Shown piece after piece: positions 1 to 8,098 of a DNA stretch of 64,000 nt. Position numbers and translations under genes: made by a program. The DNA is taken from contig JAURNV010000016.1 of assembly GCA_030830005.1 (NCBI GenBank), positions 1 through 64,000 of the forward strand, in the 5' to 3' direction. The first letter of the stretch is position 1; each line of letters begins with the position of its first letter. The notes beneath the pieces were generated by a model that had not been told where the DNA came from, did not search any database, and was given only the letters and a program-made list of their open reading frames with translations. The DNA is from Flavobacteriaceae bacterium. GTDB taxonomy: Bacteria > Bacteroidota > Bacteroidia > Flavobacteriales > Flavobacteriaceae.

Positions 1-7
1 AAACATT

Positions 8-301
8 ATGGAATATATTATATTATTATCATCTGGTATTGTCCTATTTGCTATTGTAGCATATTTGATGGGGAGGAAATCTAAGTCCCAAAATAATAGG
101 TCTGTGAGCATTCCAAACTCACCACCTTCACCTTCACGTACTGGGTGGGAAAATAAAAAAACAGATGAATTTAAAGAGTCGATTAAAAAATTTAGGATAA
201 TTTTAAATCCAGTGACTAATAATTTTAAGCAAATCTTCTCCAAAATAGTTCGACTTCACTCCCTTCTTCTCCACTTTGAAGCACAGCAAGAGTGTGGATA
301 A
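8..301 (+). pseudogene. Membrane-anchored small protein, 3' end replaced by repeat
   Basis: The reading frame encodes a 97-residue protein with one N-terminal membrane segment (about residues 3-22), then a short basic stretch and a polar, Ser/Pro-rich region. I recognise no family. From about residue 77 the frame runs into the 199-bp direct repeat that starts at 238, so the last 20 or so residues are translated repeat sequence and are probably not native. The gene therefore looks like the 5' part of a longer gene cut by the repeat. The natural C-terminus is not visible nearby. A genuine 97-residue protein remains possible. Confidence 0.4.
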
Positions 302-436
302 AAGCATAAAAAGCCCTGCAAATGTATTTGTAAGGGCTTTGTTGGTTTTAGACACCTGGACTGAAAGGACAGTTTGCTGTATTTCCTAAAAGGGATTCAT
401 GGGAAAAACCAAAGGTTAATCCCTTCTTCTCCACAA
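238..436 (+). repeat. 199-bp direct repeat, copy 1
   Basis: This stretch matches 5832-6030 in the same orientation with about 11 mismatches by eye (roughly 94% identity) and no gaps. It contains a hairpin with arms AAAGCCCT/AAGGGCTTT (310-340) and a second hairpin AAGGGATT/AATCCCTT (390-425). The 15-mer TCCCTTCTTCTCCAC occurs twice inside it, at 260-274 and 420-434, exactly 160 bp apart. In copy 2 the first of these 15-mers has a different sequence. The two copies bound the xylose module. The 'TTCGA...CTCCAC' ends followed by terminator-like hairpins recall tRNA/tmRNA 3' ends, which is inference only. Confidence 0.92.
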
Positions 437-673
437 ATTATTTCCGGGAATAATAATTTATTCTTGGGTATACTTTATTATAATTTAATCCTTAACTAGC
501 CTAACCGAGAAGCCGTTTTTTTTATTTTCTTTTGAGCTTACCGTAGAAGAAAACCTACTTTGCGTAGGGGTACAACTATAGTTTGTAAGGGTGATTTCTT
601 TTGACCGACTATCGCATGAAAAAAGAAGAATTAATATAAAAAAACAACTCTTTCTATTGGGTAAAACATATTA
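437..673. other. AT-rich stretch without a recognised gene
   Basis: Between repeat copy 1 and the sorting-domain fragment I see no plausible coding region. The stretch has a small hairpin with arms CCTAC/GTAGG near 551-565 and several A/T runs. It looks like decayed sequence. No promoter match of the TAnnTTTG type was noted. Confidence 0.5.
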
Positions 674-974
674 TTAGTTCTTTATAATTTTAAAACTTTG
701 GTTTTCGCCTTCTAGGTTGATTTTAACAAAATATAAGCCGTCATTTAGTGCCGAAATATCTATCAATTCACCACGAGTAATATATTTCTCCATCACTTTT
801 CGTCCTGAGATTTCGAGTATTGATAGTTTAGCTTCATCAAATTCACCTGTTACAAAAAAACTACTATCTGTTGGGTTAGGATATATTGAAATTTTTTGTT
901 TTTGGATTGGTTTATTATCCATAGTTTCACTGATGTCAAAGACAAAACTGGTCAGAGACTTTGATTCAAATAAT
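674..974 (-). pseudogene. Orphan T9SS C-terminal sorting domain fragment
   Basis: From the ATG at 922 the frame encodes 82 residues that are essentially only a type A sorting domain of the type IX secretion system: the 'IYPNPT' entry motif, an 'LEISGRKV' strand, 'DISALNDGLYFVKI' and a final Lys-rich tail. The frame stays open upstream to a stop at about 974-976 and adds about 17 residues resembling the end of a secreted domain. There is no signal peptide or cargo domain, so this appears to be the 3' remnant of a lost secreted enzyme, plausibly another glycan-degrading protein of the xylose module. A free-standing sorting domain would have no export signal. Confidence 0.7.
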
Positions 975-984
975 CAAGAAATAG

Positions 985-1020
985 AAAAAACACCTTCTTT
1001 TGGTAAGGAAGGTGTTTTTT
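985..1020. terminator. Bidirectional rho-independent terminator
   Basis: The perfect inverted repeat AAAAAACACCTTC / GAAGGTGTTTTTT with a 10-nt loop carries A and T tracts on both sides, so it can work in both directions. It lies just downstream of the minus-strand xylose genes and separates them from the sorting-domain fragment. Confidence 0.9.
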
Positions 1021-1053
1021 GTTTAAGAAATCAATTGTAACTACTAGGGGGGG

Positions 1054-2460
1054 TTATTTTTTCCACAGTTTAGTCATCTCTTCAAGAGTTTTACCTTTTG
1101 TTTCTGGCACATATTTCAGAACAAAAATAGCGGCAAATACAGACATCAATCCATAAATCCAGTAAGCAAAACCATTATTAAATGTCTCAATTAAATATGA
1201 ATTTTCATTCATAATTGGGAATGAAGCTGAAACAAGCCAATTGGATAGCCACTGAGCAGCCACCGCAATAGGCATTGCTTTGTTACGAATGTCATTGGGG
1301 AAAATTTCAGACAATAACACCCAAGTAACAGGACCCCAACTAAGGGCAAATGCAGCAACATATATCATCATACAAATAAGAGCAGCATAACCACCTATTT
1401 GAGTGTAAAATGCAACACCCAAGGCAATCATAGAAACCGCCATTCCAATAGCCCCAATAAACATCAGTGGTTTTCTACCATAATTATCTACAGTCTTTAC
1501 AGCAATTATGGTAAAAAGGAAATTGACAATACCTACAACAATAGTCTGAAGCAAGGCAGCGTCTGTTCCTAAATCCAAGGTTTTGAAAATTTCAGGCGCA
1601 TAGTAAAGCACCACATTAATACCAACAAACTGTTGAAAAACAGAGAGTAAAATTCCTATAATAATAAGTTTCCAGCCATAAGAAAGTGCACTATTCGATT
1701 TTATAACCAATGTATTTTTAATATCATTCAAAATACTCTTAGCCTCATTTTCACTATTGACTTTTTGCAAAATAGATAACGCTTCTTCTTCTTTGTTATG
1801 TAACACCAATGATCTTGGAGTATCTGGAACAAAATAAAGCAGTAAAAGAAAAATAGTTACTGGAACTAATTCGGAGGCAAACATATACCTCCATCCAATG
1901 TCATTCAACCAAGTATCATCTCCGCTTAGAGCAATAAAATAATTGACAAAATAAACGACCATAAATCCACCAACAATGGCCAATTGATTGTAGGAAACTA
2001 ACTTACCCCTTTGTTTTGCTGGTGCAATTTCAGCAATATAAACTGGAGATAACATAGAGGCAATTCCTACCCCTATACCGCCAATAAAACGATAAATCAT
2101 AAATATAGTAGAAAGGGTGTGGTCTCCTTTTCCAAGGGGTTGCAGAAATAACTCTGGAAGTGCTGAACCAAGTGCAGAAATGAAAAAAAGAATTCCTGCA
2201 ATAACTAAGCCTTTTTTTCTACCAAACTTTTTTCCAATTACTCCCACAACAGCTCCTCCTACAATACATCCAATAAGTGCAATGGAAACCAGCCATCCTT
2301 TTAGTGAACTAGCCGCTAATTCATCTAATCCCTTTGGCTCAATAAAAAAAGCATCCAAAGAGCCAACGGTTCCAGCAATAACCCCTGTGTCGTAACCAAA
2401 AAGCAGTCCACCCAATGTAGCTACTAAAGTTAAACGCAGTAAATACGATTTATTTTCCAT
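1054..2460 (-). CDS. xylE: D-xylose:H+ symporter, MFS sugar porter family
   Basis: This is a 468-residue major facilitator of the sugar porter family, with the family's usual 12 membrane segments expected. Visible motifs are 'GYDTGVIAG' in the first segment, 'GRKKG' in the loop between segments 2 and 3, 'RFIGGIGVG' and 'YIAEIAP' around segments 4-5, 'FQQFVGIN' (sugar-contacting Gln pair) in segment 7, and 'PETKGKTLEEM' near the C-terminus. It imports a pentose across the inner membrane with protons. The gene is last in the minus-strand order xylB, xylA, xylE and starts 9 nt after xylA ends, so the three are probably one transcript. Xylose specificity is inferred from these neighbours, because the family also carries glucose, arabinose and galactose. 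Confidence 0.9.
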   Translation of the reverse strand: MENKSYLLRLTLVATLGGLLFGYDTGVIAGTVGSLDAFFIEPKGLDELAASSLKGWLVSIALIGCIVGGAVVGVIGKKFGRKKGLVIAGILFFISALGSALPELFLQPLGKGDHTLSTIFMIYRFIGGIGVGIASMLSPVYIAEIAPAKQRGKLVSYNQLAIVGGFMVVYFVNYFIALSGDDTWLNDIGWRYMFASELVPVTIFLLLLYFVPDTPRSLVLHNKEEEALSILQKVNSENEAKSILNDIKNTLVIKSNSALSYGWKLIIIGILLSVFQQFVGINVVLYYAPEIFKTLDLGTDAALLQTIVVGIVNFLFTIIAVKTVDNYGRKPLMFIGAIGMAVSMIALGVAFYTQIGGYAALICMMIYVAAFALSWGPVTWVLLSEIFPNDIRNKAMPIAVAAQWLSNWLVSASFPIMNENSYLIETFNNGFAYWIYGLMSVFAAIFVLKYVPETKGKTLEEMTKLWKK

Positions 2461-2469
2461 GATCTATTT

Positions 2470-3789
2470 TTATATGTGGTTGTTTATTATGTTTTCTAAA
2501 TATTCTTGTTTTCCGCTTGCGGGTACTATAGCTGAATTATTTGCACCTGCAAAGTTGTATAAATCAGTTAAGTTCAAGCTTCCTTTTTCAAATTCGCTAC
2601 CATTCCCTTTATCAAAAGAAGCATAACGTTCCTTTACAAAAGATGAAAATTGAGCGTCATTTAAGACTTTATCCGCAACAAGAAGTCCCCGTGCAAAAGT
2701 ATCTGCCCCGCCAATGTGCGCGTGAAATAAGTCTTCTAAATCGATAGAGTTACGTCTAATCTTTGCATCAAAATTGACACCACCGCCTTGCAATCCTCCA
2801 GCTTTTAGAAAAACCATCATCGCCCTAGCCGTTTCCTCTATGTTATTTGGGAATTGGTCTGTGTCCCAACCGTTTTGATAATCACCTCTATTGGCATCAA
2901 TACTCCCTAACATATTATCATTGGCAGCTACGGTCAGCTCATGCTCAAAAGTATGTTGCGCCAAAGTGGCGTGGTTTACTTCTATATTTAATTTAAAGTC
3001 TTCGTGTAATCCATAATTTTTGAGGAAACCAATAGAAGTTGCTGCATCAAAATCATATTGATGCTTACTAGGCTCCATCGGTTTAGGCTCGATAAAAAAG
3101 GTTCCCTTAAAGCCTTGTGCACGTGCATAATCCTTTGCCATAGTTAAAAAGCGCGCCATGTGGTCGAGTTCTCGACTCATATCTGTGTTGAGTAAGGAAA
3201 TATAACCTTCACGACCACCCCAAAAAACATAATTTTCTCCATTGAGTTTTATCGTTGCATCCAGTGCCATTTTAACTTGAGCACCCGCATGTGCAACTAC
3301 ATTAAAATCGGGGTTGGTTGCTGCGCCATTCATATATCTTGGGTTTGAAAAGCAATTGGCTGTACCCCACAAAAGTTTAATTCCTGTCTCTTGTTGTTTT
3401 GTTTTAATGTAGTCCGTAATGGTGTTTAATCGTTTTTCTGATTCAGCCAATGTGTCGGCTTCTTGTATGAGATCAAAATCATGAAAGCAGAAATAATCAA
3501 AACCCATTTTGGATATAAACTCAAAGGCAGCATCTGCTTTGTCCTTGGCAGATTGAATGGGATCACTACTGTTGTCCCAAGGAAAATTTTGTGTGCCTGC
3601 CCCAAATGGATCAGCACCCTGTCCACAAAAGCTGTGCCAGTAAGCAATAGCAAATTTAAAGTGTTCACGCATTGTTTTTCCTGCTACTATTTGATCAGGA
3701 TTATAATATTTAAACGCAAATGGATTATCAGATTCTCTTCCTTCAAATGCAATTGACTGTACTCCTTTAAAGTATTCTTTATGTCCCAC
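2470..3789 (-). CDS. xylA: Xylose isomerase
   Basis: This is a 439-residue class II xylose isomerase, full length for the family. It converts D-xylose to D-xylulose in the cytoplasm, using two divalent metal ions. Recognisable parts are the N-terminal '[18 protein letters not shown]', the active-site His segment 'FCFHDFD', 'FWGGREGY', the metal-binding '[15 protein letters not shown]' and 'GSIDANRGD', and the C-terminal '[10 protein letters not shown]'. The gene lies between xylulokinase (10-nt gap) and the xylose transporter (9-nt gap) on the same strand. All expected catalytic motifs are present, so the enzyme should be active even though the flanking glycosidase gene is broken. Confidence 0.97.
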   Translation of the reverse strand: MGHKEYFKGVQSIAFEGRESDNPFAFKYYNPDQIVAGKTMREHFKFAIAYWHSFCGQGADPFGAGTQNFPWDNSSDPIQSAKDKADAAFEFISKMGFDYFCFHDFDLIQEADTLAESEKRLNTITDYIKTKQQETGIKLLWGTANCFSNPRYMNGAATNPDFNVVAHAGAQVKMALDATIKLNGENYVFWGGREGYISLLNTDMSRELDHMARFLTMAKDYARAQGFKGTFFIEPKPMEPSKHQYDFDAATSIGFLKNYGLHEDFKLNIEVNHATLAQHTFEHELTVAANDNMLGSIDANRGDYQNGWDTDQFPNNIEETARAMMVFLKAGGLQGGGVNFDAKIRRNSIDLEDLFHAHIGGADTFARGLLVADKVLNDAQFSSFVKERYASFDKGNGSEFEKGSLNLTDLYNFAGANNSAIVPASGKQEYLENIINNHI

Positions 3790-3799
3790 GGTTTGGTTT

Positions 3800-5272
3800 T
3801 TAAGGTTTATTAATTATTTCTTTAAGTTCTTTTTCCCATTTGGAATATGCTTCCAAATACATCTCTTTATTTTTTTGTGGCGTGTAACTACTACTATAAT
3901 CTTGAGTGCTCTGTGAATCCATATTGGACAAATCCATTGAAGCGGCTCTTGCGGCACCAACGGCACCAGTTGTATTGAAAATTTCAATTTCCTGACCTAT
4001 CAAAGTAGCAATAGTATTTCCAAAAACTTCTGACCTAAAAAGATTATCATTTCCTGCACGAATTATACGCAATGGTGCATTGTCATTTTTGATAAATATC
4101 ATACCATAAATAAATGAAAAAGCAATTCCTTCAAGAGCTGCTCTATACAAGAAATCTTGGTTATGTTGGTTCAAGTTAAGATTAAGAACCCTTGCTCCAA
4201 TATTTTTGTTTCCAAGCATTCGTTCGGCACCATTCCCAAAGGGCATCACGCATAATCCATGAGAGCCAATTGGCACTTGAGCTGTCATTAGATTCATGTC
4301 ATTGTAATCATTTACCCCTGTATTGTTTCGCATCCAGCGATAAAGTATTCCAGAGCCGTTAATACATAACAGTTTTCCAATAACGGGTTTTTCTTTGCTA
4401 TAATTTACGTGTGCAAAGTGATTAATGCGTTCTAATTCCTGTGTTTGTTTATTTTCTGTTAGCGCATAAACAACTCCAGAAGTTCCTCCCGTAGCAGCAA
4501 CTTCTCCTGGCTTCATTACATTTAGGGAAAGTGCATTGTTGGGCTGATCTCCAGCGCGATAGGTAATAGGAGTTCCCGCGTTAAGTCCAGAGGCTTGAGC
4601 AGCTTGTTTGTTAAGAGCGCATTGCTTCGAAAAATTATCAACTAATTCAGGCGTCATACTAGAATCAAGGTCGTAAAAATCTAAAAGCCAACTTGCGACT
4701 CCTTGTGATTTGTAGTCCCAAAACATTCCTTCAGACAAACCACATATTGTTGTTGTAATATCTCCAGAAAACTTAAAGGATATGTAATCTCCGGGGAGCA
4801 TGAATTTGTATATTTTATCATAAATATGAGGCTCATTGTCTTTAACCCATTTGAGTTTTGAAGCAGTAAAATTAGCAGGACTATTCAGCAAGTGTTCTGA
4901 ACATTTTTTTGTTCCCAAGGCTTTAAAAGCGTCTTTTCCAGTTTGAACCGCTCTACTATCGCACCATATGATAGCATTGCGTAATGATTCCCCTTGCTTG
5001 TCTACCACTACCAGACCATGCATCTGGTAAGCAATTCCAATAGCAGCAATATCTGAGGGCTTAACACCTGTTTGGCTAAGAAGTTTTTTTGTGGCAACAC
5101 AAACCAATTGCCACCACATATCAGGGTCCTGCTCTGCCCAATTTGGTTTTGGGCTAATTATTCTCATTTCACCTTCAGGCTCATGAATAACGGCTATTTT
5201 TTTGCCAGATTCAACTTCAACTAAGGCGGCTTTGACAGAAGAACTGCCAATATCATAACCAATGTTGTACAT
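3800..5272 (-). CDS. xylB: Xylulokinase (FGGY carbohydrate kinase)
   Basis: This FGGY-family kinase phosphorylates D-xylulose to xylulose 5-phosphate, which feeds the pentose phosphate pathway. The first domain begins '[16 protein letters not shown]' (phosphate-1 motif). 'MHGLVVVD' and 'IIWCDSRA' follow, the catalytic Asp lies in '[11 protein letters not shown]', and the adenosine-binding Gly-rich segments are '[12 protein letters not shown]' and '[12 protein letters not shown]'. I chose the ATG at 5272 (490 residues) because the kinase fold starts directly there. The frame is open to an ATG at 5305, but the 11 extra residues have no family match. The start has no Shine-Dalgarno sequence but an A-rich leader, usual in Bacteroidota. 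It lies 21 nt downstream of the truncated GH43. Confidence 0.94.
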   Translation of the reverse strand: MYNIGYDIGSSSVKAALVEVESGKKIAVIHEPEGEMRIISPKPNWAEQDPDMWWQLVCVATKKLLSQTGVKPSDIAAIGIAYQMHGLVVVDKQGESLRNAIIWCDSRAVQTGKDAFKALGTKKCSEHLLNSPANFTASKLKWVKDNEPHIYDKIYKFMLPGDYISFKFSGDITTTICGLSEGMFWDYKSQGVASWLLDFYDLDSSMTPELVDNFSKQCALNKQAAQASGLNAGTPITYRAGDQPNNALSLNVMKPGEVAATGGTSGVVYALTENKQTQELERINHFAHVNYSKEKPVIGKLLCINGSGILYRWMRNNTGVNDYNDMNLMTAQVPIGSHGLCVMPFGNGAERMLGNKNIGARVLNLNLNQHNQDFLYRAALEGIAFSFIYGMIFIKNDNAPLRIIRAGNDNLFRSEVFGNTIATLIGQEIEIFNTTGAVGAARAASMDLSNMDSQSTQDYSSSYTPQKNKEMYLEAYSKWEKELKEIINKP

Positions 5273-5292
5273 GTTTATGGTGTTATATTTTG

Positions 5293-5840
5293 TTAGAACC
5301 TCCAATCGGTTCCGAAATAGGTTTTCATAGGATCTATAGTCCCATCTGCATTGTGCTTAAATGTAGTGAATTTCACATTTCTCAAATGTGTTTTGCCCGA
5401 AATTTCAATGTCATGATAAAAAAGAAACCATTCGTTTCCTACCTTAATTGTAGAATGATGATTTGTCCAGCCTTGAACAGGCTCATTGAGCACGCCTTGA
5501 TAGGTAAAAGGACCATAGGGATTGTCGCTTGTTGCATATGCCAAAAGATGAGTGTCTCCTGTAGAATAGCTTAGATAATAGATACCATTATGCTTGTGAA
5601 TCCAAGGTGCTTCAAAAAATCTACGTTCTAAATCCTTTGTTAAAATAGGTTTCCCCGATTTATCCAAAATTTCAATTGACTTAACCTCTTCAGCAAATTC
5701 TAACATATTGTCAGTAAGTTTTGCCATTCTTGGAAGTATCGCTGGATTGTCTGGAACTCCTAAATCTTTTAGAGAGCCGTCTTTATCATATGAACCATTT
5801 TCCCAACGTTGTAGTTGCCCACCCCAAATTCCTCCAAAAC
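5293..5840 (-). pseudogene. GH43 beta-xylosidase/arabinofuranosidase, N-terminally truncated
   Basis: About 180 residues match the C-terminal two thirds of a glycoside hydrolase family 43 five-bladed propeller enzyme: 'FGGIWGGQLQRW', 'RRFFEAPWIHKHNGIYYLSY', 'THLLAYATSDNPYGPFTYQG' and 'GWTNHHS', ending 'MKTYFGTDWRF'. The N-terminal blades with the catalytic base Asp are missing. Homology begins at the edge of repeat copy 2 (5832), and the open frame that continues to 5949 is translated repeat. The product should be inactive. The gene originally headed the xylose operon. The missing 5' part is not found beyond the repeat, so this is not a simple insertion that split the gene in two. Confidence 0.85.
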
Positions 5841-6030
5841 AGTTCGATTTCACTCCCCTAGCCTCCACTTTGAAGCAAAGCAAGCGTGTGGATAAAAGCA
5901 TAAAAAGCCCTGCAAATGTATTTGTAAGGGCTTTGTTAGTTTTAGACACCTGGACTGAAAAGACAGTTTGCTGTATTTCCTAAAAGGGATTCACGGGAAA
6001 AACCAAAGGTTAATCCCTTCTTCTCCACAA
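5832..6030 (+). repeat. 199-bp direct repeat, copy 2
   Basis: This is the second copy of the repeat at 238-436, same orientation and gap-free. Hairpins are conserved at 5904-5934 and 5984-6019. Four of the 11 differences from copy 1 cluster in one 15-bp block: 5854-5868 reads TCCCCTAGCCTCCAC where copy 1 has TCCCTTCTTCTCCAC. The block at the right end (6014-6028) is identical in both copies. The left end truncates the GH43 gene, and the right end is followed directly by a terminator hairpin (6034-6059), as expected if the repeat end derives from the 3' end of an RNA gene. Confidence 0.92.
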
Positions 6031-6033
6031 GAT

Positions 6034-6059
6034 AACCTTCACAGTGTGAGGGTTTTTTT
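6034..6059 (+). terminator. Rho-independent terminator directly after repeat copy 2
   Basis: The arms AACCTTCAC / GTGAGGGTT (9 bp, one G-T pair, 3-nt loop) are followed by T tract 55-59. No intact gene ends here on the plus strand. It starts 3 nt after the repeat and may be the original terminator of whatever RNA or gene the repeat end once belonged to. Confidence 0.75.
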
Positions 6060-6127
6060 CTTTCCATAGGTATATCCTCCTTAAAGGTCTGCAACTTCTT
6101 TTACTCTTAAATTAGATTCAACTATAT

Positions 6128-6276
6128 TTGAGGGTGGTTATATCAAAAGAACTTATTGTTGGGGTAGCTGTTGTCTTTTATGGCTTAATCCTTTACTTTT
6201 CATTTAAGACAAAAAAATGAGAAAATTAATATTTGTGTCATTGATTGCTTCAATTTTAGGGAATGGATATATTTAG
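6128..6276 (+). other. Two possible tiny overlapping ORFs before the YdjM-like gene
   Basis: A TTG-started frame of 30 codons (6128-6220) encodes one hydrophobic segment ending in basic residues. Its stop overlaps, as ATGA, an ATG frame of 19 codons (6217-6276) that looks like a short signal-peptide-like hydrophobic peptide. That frame in turn overlaps the start of the gene at 6263. This is the layout of translationally coupled ORFs, but both frames are very short and could be gene debris. The rest of 6060-6127 shows nothing recognisable. Confidence 0.25.
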
Positions 6277-6742
6277 TCACGCTCTTTACGGAAAGGGGCT
6301 TTTTGGCTATAAGAAATATAGCTGGTCATCATTTTTGTTTGGAGCACTTCCTGATTTATCTTCTTTTGGAGTTTATTTTTTAGTTCAACTTTTATCTAAC
6401 GTTGATGGTTTAAAATTTGGCAGGCCTTTAAAAGAAGAAATTCCATTTTGGGTCTTTGAACTTTATAACATTTCACATAGTCTGATAACTGCTTTTCTTT
6501 TCATATCTATTGTTTACTTTATGAAAAGGAGTCTTGCGTGGCCAATGCTTGCGTGGCCTCTTCATATAATTGTAGACTTTTTCACACACAGTATTGAGTT
6601 TTTTCCAACTCCAATTTTTTGGCCAATATCAAATTTTAGATTTGATGGAATAGCTTGGTCAAATACCTATGTTTTTACCGCAAATATTTTTCTGATTTTT
6701 TTTATATTTCTTTATAGGCGTGTAAATAAACCTAACCCTTAG
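6263..6742 (+). CDS. YdjM/DUF457-like membrane-bound metal-dependent hydrolase family protein
   Basis: This 159-residue hydrophobic protein has about four membrane segments. It has the His/Asp pattern of the YdjM (DUF457) family: 'MDIFSHALYG' at the N-terminus, 'GALPDLSS' near residue 30, 'NISHSLI' near 72 and 'WPLHIIVDFFTHS' near 100. These would be the metal ligands of a membrane-embedded hydrolase. The family's substrate is unknown. The start is supported by the typical N-terminal 'MDIFSHAL'. The gene stands alone in an AT-rich region with small genes of mixed orientation. The assignment comes from motif pattern, not overall alignment. Confidence 0.6.
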   Translation: MDIFSHALYGKGLFGYKKYSWSSFLFGALPDLSSFGVYFLVQLLSNVDGLKFGRPLKEEIPFWVFELYNISHSLITAFLFISIVYFMKRSLAWPMLAWPLHIIVDFFTHSIEFFPTPIFWPISNFRFDGIAWSNTYVFTANIFLIFFIFLYRRVNKPNP

Positions 6743-6743
6743 T

Positions 6744-6767
6744 CATATCTTCTTCTTTTAGTTCTGC
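6744..6767 (+). repeat. 24-bp spacer repeat, copy 1
   Basis: The 24-mer CATATCTTCTTCTTTTAGTTCTGC occurs here and identically at 7712-7735. Both copies sit between genes. A diverged version lies at 8815-8838. Read on the minus strand, it would encode Ala-Glu-Leu-Lys-Glu-Glu-Asp-Met, preceded by a stop not far upstream. It could therefore be leftover 3' gene ends. Confidence 0.7.
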
Positions 6768-6791
6768 TACTACAAGTCCTCTTAAATAGGT

Positions 6792-7667
6792 TTAATTCTT
6801 AACCACCTTGTAGCTCACTTCATCGTTCTCTGCTTTGTCAAGTGCTTTTACTATGTAAGTGGCAGATGATAGGTGCGACATATCAATAGTGTTTCCTGTA
6901 AGTGCCATTACTTTATTCCCTGCCATATCGAATACTTCTATATCGTATTGTTTATCACTGTTTAGTGCTAATAAAGATGATGTGGGATTGGGGTAAAAAT
7001 AAATGTTTTCGAACTGTGGTTGTTCAATGTAAGAAAGTGAATTGTTGAATGATGTTATATCCATTTCAATCGCAATAACATACTGAATGGTTTTTTGTTT
7101 ATCATCATCGTTAATTACACCGTCTCCATTTTGGTCATTATCAGCTTCGTCAAACACACCGTCATTATTCCAATCACAACAAAACTGAAATGTAGAGTTT
7201 AAAACAACTTCAAAATTTCCAGGAAAAACTCCAAAACCGTAACTACCATTAGTAATATTCGAGGCTTGACAACCTAATAAATACCAAAACTTATTAGCAG
7301 GAACTGAAAGATTTAAGTTTGATTCGAAATCCGTATCAACTTCAAAAATTAAATTAAAATTAGAGTTTGAAAAGTCTAATAATACACCTGAAAAAAATTC
7401 AGAATTTCCTTTGACAGAGTATCCCCCACCTATAATGCCCCTTCCGTAAGAGTCAAAAAGATAATCACGATTAGAGCCATTAATGCTATGTACTTCAATA
7501 CTATTCTCCTTTTCAATCATAGGCTGAAAAGCATATCCTTTTGGAATATCATAGAACTCTCCATCTCCTATTGAAATTATTTCTACAATTTCTGTTGGGA
7601 AAATGTTGCCAATTTGAGAATTCCCAACCATTGGCGCAATCAATAATAAGAGTAATAGTTTCTTCAT
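6792..7667 (-). CDS. T9SS-exported secreted protein with calcium-binding loops
   Basis: The 291-residue protein has a Sec signal peptide (cleavage after about 'VGNSQ', residue 18), a beta-rich region of unknown fold, two Asp-rich loops 'DWNNDGVFDEAD' and 'DQNGDGVINDDD' (about residues 166-190) of the dockerin/thrombospondin-3 calcium-binding type, and a C-terminal type A sorting domain ('FYPNPTSS', 'IEVFDMAGNKV', 'DMSHLSSATYIVK'). It should be exported through the type IX system and attached to or released from the cell surface. No catalytic domain is recognised. Adhesion, binding or a structural role is possible. It stands alone, convergent with the YdjM-like gene. Confidence 0.75.
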   Translation of the reverse strand: MKKLLLLLLIAPMVGNSQIGNIFPTEIVEIISIGDGEFYDIPKGYAFQPMIEKENSIEVHSINGSNRDYLFDSYGRGIIGGGYSVKGNSEFFSGVLLDFSNSNFNLIFEVDTDFESNLNLSVPANKFWYLLGCQASNITNGSYGFGVFPGNFEVVLNSTFQFCCDWNNDGVFDEADNDQNGDGVINDDDKQKTIQYVIAIEMDITSFNNSLSYIEQPQFENIYFYPNPTSSLLALNSDKQYDIEVFDMAGNKVMALTGNTIDMSHLSSATYIVKALDKAENDEVSYKVVKN

Positions 7668-7711
7668 CGTATTCTTTTTAGTGGTATAAATTTAAGTAAT
7701 TAAATCATTGG

Positions 7712-7735
7712 CATATCTTCTTCTTTTAGTTCTGC
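7712..7735 (+). repeat. 24-bp spacer repeat, copy 2
   Basis: This copy is identical to 6744-6767. It is framed by a perfect inverted repeat ATTGGCA (7707-7713) / TGCCAAT (7733-7739), so RNA from here can form a stem with the T-rich core as the loop. Confidence 0.7.
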
Positions 7736-7753
7736 CAATTGCTAGTTGCTTTA

Positions 7754-8095
7754 TCACCTATATAGCTGTTCATAAAGGATAATAGCGCATAATAAAACAT
7801 ATGCAATAGCAGGTAAAATATCAGAGATATTATCTTTAATTTGAATTCTTACAAGAATTGCAACAAGCATCATTATAATGATAAAAATGGCACTTATACT
7901 AATGGCTATGTTTACCTCAAATCCGATAAGTAATCCAAGACCCCCAACACATTGACAAACCCCGATTATTTTTCGCTTGTCTGCTAGTCCCCAGCGTTTA
8001 AATTCACGAATCATTCTTTTTGAAATAAAAGAATTGATACCATAGGCAATAAAAGATAATCCCGTAAAAGCGGTAATAATAGTTATTGGCTCCAT
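7754..8095 (-). CDS. DoxX-like membrane protein
   Basis: This 113-residue protein has four hydrophobic segments (about 1-22, 45-62, 65-83 and 92-110) and a conserved-looking cytoplasmic stretch 'MIREFKRWGLADKRKIIG' between the first two. That stretch matches the 'EF..WG' signature of the DoxX-like family. The function of the family is not established; some members have been linked to thiosulfate:quinone oxidoreduction or redox homeostasis. Its start lies 3 nt after the stop of the gene at 8099-8443, a paralogue, so the two form a translationally linked tandem pair and may form a heteromer. The upstream paralogue is first in the transcript. Confidence 0.7.
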   Translation of the reverse strand: MEPITIITAFTGLSFIAYGINSFISKRMIREFKRWGLADKRKIIGVCQCVGGLGLLIGFEVNIAISISAIFIIIMMLVAILVRIQIKDNISDILPAIAYVLLCAIILYEQLYR

Positions 8096-8098
8096 TAA

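Noticed and set aside
717..1040. 107-residue plus-strand frame
   Set aside because: It runs antisense to the sorting-domain fragment and through a terminator; composition is not protein-like and it has no family features.
8..8000. Transposase, integrase or CRISPR array near the repeats
   Set aside because: No frame in the region shows transposase or tyrosine-recombinase motifs, and the repeats are two 199-bp copies without regularly spaced short units.
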